Assembly: GCA_910585195.1 (NCBI GenBank)
Contig: CAJUCX010000001.1
Coordinates: 309,958-373,957 of the forward strand
DNA: 64,000 nt
From: an uncultured Christensenellaceae bacterium
GTDB lineage: Bacteria > Bacillota > Clostridia > Christensenellales > CAG-314
Direction of reading: 5' to 3'
Shown here: piece after piece, positions 58,855 through 64,000 of the stretch
Layout: every line of letters starts with the position of its first letter
Numbering within the stretch: the stretch's first letter is position 1
Made by a program: the position numbers and the translations under genes
Notes under the pieces: generated by a model
Database searches by the model: none
Told to the model about the DNA's origin: nothing
What the model saw: only the letters and a program-made list of their open reading frames with translations

Positions 58855-59180
58855 ATGAGATTTTGGCGGCAACGGTGCAAACAATAACCATATAAGCACT
58901 TATAACGGAAATTTTTTATTTTGCTTACAATCAAGGCGCTTATTTGAAACGGTTTGCGAGAGTGGCACACCGCAAATTAAAAAATTTCACGGCGAGGCTT
59001 TTGGTAATAACGGTGTAAACGACAACCGTGCAAATACCCGTAGCGGAAATTTTTATTTTGGTTTTGCTTTCAAAACGGTTTGCGCGGAGCGCTCCGCAGA
59101 TTAAAAAAATTTCGCGGCGAGATTTTGAACGATTACGGTGTAAACGATAATCGTGCAAGCACCGTTAGCGGAAATTTTTT
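58855..59180 (+). repeat. Tandem array of three diverged dispersed-element copies (copies 7a-c)
   Basis: Copies of CGGTGTAAACGA...CGTGCAA...ACC...AGCGGAAATTTTT start at 58872 (degenerate), 59011 and 59136, so the last two units are 125 bp apart; those two tails match at about 38 of 45 bases. Each of the last two contains a hairpin-like segment, a GCGCGGAGCGCTCCGCAGA-type box and AAAAAATTTCGCGGCGA. The array ends exactly at the spoIIE stop codon and fills the gap 58667-59179. Confidence 0.7.
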
Positions 59181-61468
59181 TACTTTTCGAAAATCTGCGC
59201 CACTACCACCGTCATATCGTCTTTTGCCTCGTTGCCGTCTTTTTCAAGAGCGGCGGCAAGCAAAACATCCGCAGTTTCCTGAGGGGTTTTAAGTGCAATT
59301 TGCGCTATTTTTGTCGCCAATTCTTCCTTAGTTGCAAACGCGTCGGTAATGCCGTCTGACACTACAACAACCGTATCCCCGTCGGAAAGCGCTTTTTTTG
59401 TTATGCACGGCTTCATTTCTTCTAACACGCCGAGCGGCAGAGAACCTGCGGAAATAATTTCTACGCTGTTTTTGCTTTTTACAAAGCCGTAAGTCGCGCC
59501 TATTTTGATAAAATCGCAAATACCTTCCTGTAAGTCCATAACGCAAACGTCAACGGCGGTAAACACCTCGTCTTGCGAAAGAGAAAGCAGCTTATTTACG
59601 CTTGTCAAAATAGTTTCGTTGTCAAAGCCTGCTTTGTAAAAATTTTCTATAAGAGAAATAGACGTGCTTGACGCTTTTTCTGCATTTACGCCGCTGCCCA
59701 TTCCGTCGCACAAGCCCAGCAAAAATTTGTGCTCGTCTATGCGCAAAAAGGTATGAGTGTCGCCCGACACTTCGCTGCCATTCTTTTTTACTGCCGCAAA
59801 GCCGAAAATAACGTCAAATTTAGGTGCGACGACGTAAGTCAAAACAACCCAGTTTTTGCTTTGTGTGGTCTGCGTTTCCGTCAGCATCATACTTACGCCG
59901 CATACCCGCGATACGGTTTCGCCCACGCACGGTTTTTTGTAGTCGCCTGCCTCTACGACGATTGTTACAAACAGGTCGGCATTTTCGCTGGTAACGACCG
60001 CCTCTTTTACCAAAACGCCCACGCGCGTAAGCTCTTCAAACAAAGCGCGTTCTTTTTCTCTATCGAAAGTAGATTGCACTTTTGACAGTTCCGACAGGTT
60101 TTTCATAATAGACGACACGCCAGCCAACTGCTCGCCGATGAGCAAACGGCTGTTGTCGTTGTTGGTTGCTACGGCGTAATAGTTTTTGTAACGCTCTACC
60201 GACTGATTTACGCCGGAAAGCACGCTGTTTAACCTTTTGCATTTTTGCGTCATTGCATTTGGCAAATCCAGCACGGTGGCTTTGCCTCGGTCAAGCGCTC
60301 CCTCCATCATAGACAAAAAGGCTTTTTCCGTCTTTTCCATATTTGTGCGCCAACAAACGGTGCGTTCTGGGCAGTCGTGGCAGACTTCTTCCGACACCTC
60401 GCGCGCAAGCATAACTTTTGCCTGCTCGCGCGGCAGAACACCCTTTACCATACCCAAAAAACTCAACTTCATTTCAAAGAAAATTTCGCTTAAATCGTAC
60501 AGTTTGCGCGACAGATTGTTTTTGGTACGGTTTACAATGCTCCTTACGGCGTAATGCTCTCCGTTGCGCCCCATTTTGTCGTTCCACTTTGACAGTACGG
60601 AATTTGGCACGCACAAAAACGCCAGACAGCCGACAATAAGCGCGGCTGACGCTTGTATGGAAATCAAATGCCCTTGAAAGAAATATTTGACCACAAAGTC
60701 CATAAGCGGCACGGAAAGCACTGCAAGCGGCTTAATTTGTTTGAAAGAAACGGCAACCACGCCCCACATCGCAAATATCGCAACGTCGGTAAGCGTACCG
60801 GTGCCGAACGCACTGCCGGAGCCCATAAGAATTGCCGACATAAGGCAGGTAAAATTGCCGAAGATATACAGCCCTGCAAGCAAGGCAAATCCGCCGAATA
60901 ATCTTAATAGCGGCACGTCAAAAGGGTTGATGTTGGACAGCCCCAAAGACAGACATATAATAAAGACTGAAATACAAATTTTTTCGTCGGTGTTGAGTTT
61001 GTACTTCAACCCCCTCACAAACACGCTTTTTATGGTGTAAAAACTTACCAACGCAAACACAAAAGTTACGCAAAAATAAATTGCCTTTTCTATCAAAATT
61101 TGTGCAGTGTTTGTATCGAAAGCGAGAAAGAAAATCTGCCCCAAAAACAAAATTGCAAAAAACCAAAGACGGCTTACATTTTTGTGCAGGGCTTTTAACA
61201 GCAGAACAATCGCAACGGTAACGGCAAGACTTACCGCGCCGTAAAAAAACAGCAGCTGTCCGAAAAAAGCGCAGGAAAGACCGTAAGCAATCGATGCGGG
61301 CAGCAAACCTATGCCGCAAAACAGCGACGCAACGTATAAGCCGAAACACAGCGCAAACGAAAAATTTGCGTTGTTTGCGAAACGAAGAATTATAAGGGCG
61401 GCAAATAACAGCAGCCCTTTGAAAATGGCATTTTGATGTTTTTTGGAAAGTTTTTGTACCTTTTTCAT
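59180..61468 (-). CDS. spoIIE: Stage II sporulation protein E (membrane PP2C phosphatase)
   Basis: This 762-residue protein has about ten membrane helices in its first 320 residues, a central regulatory region with a Cys cluster (CHDCPERTVCWR), and a C-terminal PP2C-type phosphatase (about 540-762) with FLLGLCDGMGSGVNAEKAS and VVVVSDGITDAFATKEEL. In sporulating Firmicutes SpoIIE dephosphorylates SpoIIAA and activates sigma F in the forespore, and also acts in polar septum formation. Start: ATG 61468 with AAGGAAAT upstream. tilS follows after a repeat array. Its presence implies a sporulation programme or a recently sporulating ancestor. Confidence 0.93.
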   Translation of the reverse strand: MKKVQKLSKKHQNAIFKGLLLFAALIILRFANNANFSFALCFGLYVASLFCGIGLLPASIAYGLSCAFFGQLLFFYGAVSLAVTVAIVLLLKALHKNVSRLWFFAILFLGQIFFLAFDTNTAQILIEKAIYFCVTFVFALVSFYTIKSVFVRGLKYKLNTDEKICISVFIICLSLGLSNINPFDVPLLRLFGGFALLAGLYIFGNFTCLMSAILMGSGSAFGTGTLTDVAIFAMWGVVAVSFKQIKPLAVLSVPLMDFVVKYFFQGHLISIQASAALIVGCLAFLCVPNSVLSKWNDKMGRNGEHYAVRSIVNRTKNNLSRKLYDLSEIFFEMKLSFLGMVKGVLPREQAKVMLAREVSEEVCHDCPERTVCWRTNMEKTEKAFLSMMEGALDRGKATVLDLPNAMTQKCKRLNSVLSGVNQSVERYKNYYAVATNNDNSRLLIGEQLAGVSSIMKNLSELSKVQSTFDREKERALFEELTRVGVLVKEAVVTSENADLFVTIVVEAGDYKKPCVGETVSRVCGVSMMLTETQTTQSKNWVVLTYVVAPKFDVIFGFAAVKKNGSEVSGDTHTFLRIDEHKFLLGLCDGMGSGVNAEKASSTSISLIENFYKAGFDNETILTSVNKLLSLSQDEVFTAVDVCVMDLQEGICDFIKIGATYGFVKSKNSVEIISAGSLPLGVLEEMKPCITKKALSDGDTVVVVSDGITDAFATKEELATKIAQIALKTPQETADVLLAAALEKDGNEAKDDMTVVVAQIFEK

Positions 61469-61617
61469 TTTTTATTTCCTTTTCCCTTTGTTTTTGTTGT
61501 GTAATTTTTTATGTGGCAAAACGTTTTAGCACAAACCGTCAAGCAATACGGCAATCATTAAATAAAACATCGTTGTTGTGTTGTTGTTTCAAAAAAAATA
61601 AATTTTTTTGCAATATT

Positions 61618-61740
61618 TTCGTTTCCAAATAAGGTACTTATTTGTAAACATATTTGAGCGCAGAGCGTATGCGCCGACCAAAAATAATTTTGAGCGCAAG
61701 CGAAAAATTTTTTTGCACGTGTGGTTTTGAATAAAAGGTA
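61618..61740 (+). repeat. Dispersed hairpin/GC-box element, copy 8
   Basis: The hairpin GTTTCCAAATAAG / CTTATTTGTAAAC (61621-61649; one mismatch; arms almost identical to copy 1) is followed by GAGCGCAGAGCGTATGCGCCGA and GCGAAAAATTTTTTTGCACG. The rest of 61469-61900 is AT-rich, with no gene seen. Confidence 0.6.
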
Positions 61741-61904
61741 ACATTTTTATGCGCAAGATTTTTGCTTTTTTTATGCCTTTTTTTGCTATTTATGACAAAT
61801 AAAAAATACCGTTATGTACTATGCTTCAATTCTTTAATTTACGGCAACGATTAAAGCAACCGACCGGCGGACGCCGTAACAGACAATTTGCATAATTCTG
61901 TCAA

Positions 61905-61952
61905 AAGATAAAAAATAAACACGCAAAGGCAATTTGCCTTTGCGTGTTTGTT
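61905..61952 (-). terminator. Terminator of the 646-residue lipoprotein gene
   Basis: A perfect 14-bp stem (61917-61930 with 61936-61949) and 5-nt loop are followed by ATTTTTTATC on the minus strand. Confidence 0.8.
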
Positions 61953-61981
61953 TAAGAATGTAGTTATATAAAACTTTCTGC

Positions 61982-63922
61982 TTACGCAGCAGGAGTTTCT
62001 GTCTTTATTTCGCCTATGTTGGCAAGGTAAATTTTTTCAATAACATTAACATTTGGATTGCTTAACCTGCCGATACAAACTTTGTCGTTTACGTCTGTTA
62101 CGTTATTTTGAATGGTTACTTTGTCGGATTTAATAATGACGTTTCCGTTGTTTCCGCACGCCATAATAAGTTGCCCTGCTACCGACGCGCTTACGTTACC
62201 GATGATGCCGCCTGCATTTACGGTATACTTGCTTGTTGTCGAGCCGTCTTCGCGGTCATAGTCCGCAACGATTATATCACCGCTGTTGTTGCAGTGTACA
62301 ATCATACTCTTTTCTTTATTTACCATCTGCAAGTAGCCAATCAAACCGCCTGCATGAACGTTTCTGCGGACAGCCTTTACAATTATGTTGCCGCGGTTAG
62401 TGCAGTTTTGCATTGTAAACATCGATTTATAATTGCTTGCTGTGCTTTGATTGTCTCTTGAACCAATCATTCCGCCGCCGAAGCCCGTTGTGGTGATTTC
62501 GCCGTTGTTGGTGCAGTTGCGCATAGTCATTGTACCGCCGTCAACCGCAACTCTGCGCAAAGCCATCATGCCGCCTACGAAGCAGCCTTCGAGTTTGCCG
62601 TTGTTTATGCAGTTTTCTATAACCATATTAGAGAAGAATGCAGGGTAAGAAATAATGCCCGCAACTTTATCTTCCGGAATATCGCTTGTGATATCGAGGT
62701 TGTTTGTGCAATTTTTAATAATAATTCTGCCGTACTCGTCGTCAGGATTTGCCAAGCCGTTTCCTCTGTCGTTAGTGCCTGCATAGCATCTGCCGACGAT
62801 ACCGCCGGTTGTTTTGCAGTTTCTTACGTAGCCCATCGTGCTGTCGTGCTCGAACTGACCCACCGTGCAATCTTCGACGGTTATACCGCCTTGTGCATAA
62901 CCTACGATAATGCCAACGCTGTCGGTTTTGAGACTGTTCGGAGAGCCTGCAACTACTTTTTCAGGCATATCGATACGAACGCCCTTTACGTTGATGTTGC
63001 GTATGGTTGCATTGTAAGTTTTTGCAAACAAACCGTATACAAATTCATCGCCTTCGGTATATTCAAAAGTAGTTTCGCCTACTTTATGAGTGCCGCTGTC
63101 GCGGTTTTCTTTTACTTGAAAAGGAATTTTAATTTCCGTATTAGTAGGCTTGTGCATATAAGAAATGTAATAGCCCGTTGCGGAAGTTCCGTCAACCGCC
63201 GTATAAGAGCCGTATCTTATGCTGTCGTAAAAAGCCTTGCCGTTGAGGTTGTAAATTGTGTGGCCGTTGCCGTTGAACGTACCCTGAAAAGCCATCTTTG
63301 GCGCGTTTGAGCGAGCGCCCAAACCGATAGGCACCCACATTTGGTTGTCAAGGTCTACGTCGCAGTAAAGGTTTATCGTCCAGCCTGCAAAACCCTGCTT
63401 GCCCAAAACCGCACGGTATGCAAACCAAGCAAATGCCTCTGCATTGTATATATCTATGCGATGCAAGTCGTCGTCAACCATGTAAGAAACAGGTCTGTTT
63501 TTAATAACTTCTGCGTCCGAAAGATTAGGCTGCGTCCAACCCGGAATAGTGCCGTTCCACTTGCTGATGTTGTTGGTGTCGTTTATGTTTGCAATAAGGC
63601 TCCAAGTTCCGTTTTGCAAACGGTAAATTGTGTTGGTGTTGAGGTTGATATAAAAATCACCTGCTTTTGCATTCGGTGCGGTAGTTGCGCTAGGCAAACC
63701 GTTGCCCGTGTGCCATGCATTGCCGTCTACACCGTAGCCGTTGTTGCCTTTAAGCGAGTCCAGCCAGTCTTGTTCCGTGCCGATAAAGCCGTGCTCTTTT
63801 GCAATTTCATAAGCAGATTTGCCGTCTTGACCGTCCCCGCAACCTGCCAACAAAATAGTGAAAGACAACGCCATTACTATTGCCAACACGGTAATAAGCA
63901 CTTTCTTCATAATTTTGCTCAT
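61982..63922 (-). CDS. Large surface lipoprotein with beta-helix-like repeats
   Basis: This 646-residue lipoprotein has a signal peptide and lipobox LLAGC (Cys about residue 28). It is followed by GKSAYEIAKEHGFIGTEQDWLDSLKG, a short module common at the start of Clostridia surface proteins. The C-terminal 400 residues carry repeated units of the form hydrophobic-x-N-C-x-N-x-G (VIENCINNGKLEG, TMRNCTNNGEITT, TMQNCTNRGNIIV, VHCNNSGDIIV), suggesting a right-handed parallel beta-helix with stacked Asn/Cys. It is a likely carbohydrate-binding or structural surface protein; no catalytic site is seen. Start: ATG 63922 with GGAG seven nt upstream. Confidence 0.85.
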   Translation of the reverse strand: MSKIMKKVLITVLAIVMALSFTILLAGCGDGQDGKSAYEIAKEHGFIGTEQDWLDSLKGNNGYGVDGNAWHTGNGLPSATTAPNAKAGDFYINLNTNTIYRLQNGTWSLIANINDTNNISKWNGTIPGWTQPNLSDAEVIKNRPVSYMVDDDLHRIDIYNAEAFAWFAYRAVLGKQGFAGWTINLYCDVDLDNQMWVPIGLGARSNAPKMAFQGTFNGNGHTIYNLNGKAFYDSIRYGSYTAVDGTSATGYYISYMHKPTNTEIKIPFQVKENRDSGTHKVGETTFEYTEGDEFVYGLFAKTYNATIRNINVKGVRIDMPEKVVAGSPNSLKTDSVGIIVGYAQGGITVEDCTVGQFEHDSTMGYVRNCKTTGGIVGRCYAGTNDRGNGLANPDDEYGRIIIKNCTNNLDITSDIPEDKVAGIISYPAFFSNMVIENCINNGKLEGCFVGGMMALRRVAVDGGTMTMRNCTNNGEITTTGFGGGMIGSRDNQSTASNYKSMFTMQNCTNRGNIIVKAVRRNVHAGGLIGYLQMVNKEKSMIVHCNNSGDIIVADYDREDGSTTSKYTVNAGGIIGNVSASVAGQLIMACGNNGNVIIKSDKVTIQNNVTDVNDKVCIGRLSNPNVNVIEKIYLANIGEIKTETPAA

Positions 63923-64000
63923 ATTCTTTCTCCTTTTTTATGTGGAATTTTTTTATAAAAAACAACCCCACATTTCTATTTTATATAATAGTATAGCCCC

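Noticed and set aside
42137..61981. CRISPR array as an explanation of the repeated elements
   Set aside because: Copies are far apart, diverged and of different length, without regular spacers or cas genes.

Overview
This window comes from a low-to-moderate-GC, strictly anaerobic, fermentative Clostridia-type bacterium (Firmicutes/Bacillota). I read it that way from the SpoIIE phosphatase next to tilS, AddAB instead of RecBCD, the yycJ/rlmH neighbourhood, several GGAGG-led lipoproteins with the AGCGG/AACGG/TACGG type lipobox, an oxygen-sensitive class III ribonucleotide reductase and an [FeFe]-hydrogenase. An uncultured gut lineage such as Christensenellales is plausible, but I cannot prove the lineage from sequence alone. 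No rRNA, CRISPR array, prophage or complete insertion sequence was seen. One tRNA gene (Arg, CCT) is present.

Layout. 1-3.8 kb: a truncated gene, then a LysR regulator divergent from an acetyltransferase / flavodoxin-like reductase (frameshifted) / NADPH alcohol dehydrogenase operon. 3.9-9.1 kb: tRNA-Arg, then cell-surface glycan genes (initiating sugar-phosphate transferase, DUF4422 and GT4 glycosyltransferases, UDP-galactopyranose mutase) and a lipid kinase. 9.3-16.3 kb: ATP-type PEP carboxykinase, an esterase, an XRE repressor divergent from a Cys-rich ORF with a clear twin operator, ROK glucokinase, a GNAT protein, pyrE and a folate cyclodeaminase. 16.5-29.2 kb: addA/addB, lipoprotein, tadA, M14 peptidase, rlmH, CPBP protease and YycJ-like hydrolase. 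29.3-39.4 kb: central metabolism: two-subunit fumarase, sfsA (frameshifted), a two-gene hydrogenase operon, isocitrate dehydrogenase and an aconitase-family hydratase. 39.6-48.7 kb: a Gx-transporter gene and an ApbE-NusG_II fusion (an extracytosolic flavin/electron-transfer type module), a thioredoxin-fold lipoprotein behind a G12 tract, and nrdD/nrdG under NrdR boxes. 48.8-64 kb: nadE, M1 peptidase lipoprotein, MATE pump, thpR, a 46-codon small ORF, gcvH-lpdA-lplA, tilS, spoIIE and a large repeat-rich lipoprotein.

Physiology. Fumarase, aconitase-type hydratase, NADP-isocitrate dehydrogenase and PEPCK suggest a partial TCA cycle for biosynthesis and anaplerosis. Reducing equivalents can leave through the hydrogenase, the alcohol dehydrogenase and perhaps surface flavoproteins.

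Most notable signals. (1) A promoter for the 546-residue lipoprotein whose -35/-10 spacer contains a run of 12 G, the classic layout of a phase-variable promoter. (2) A dispersed family of intergenic elements (long AT-rich hairpin, GC-rich box, A/T tail) in about eight places between 42 and 62 kb, which no feature class I know of explains. (3) A recurring promoter geometry in which a good -10 box ends 6-7 nt before an ATG lacking a Shine-Dalgarno sequence (addB, yycJ, fumarase alpha, nadE, lipid kinase), indicating leaderless mRNAs. (4) Domain fusions: ApbE with NusG_II, and NrdD with its own redoxin. All functional statements are from sequence reading; no database search was run.
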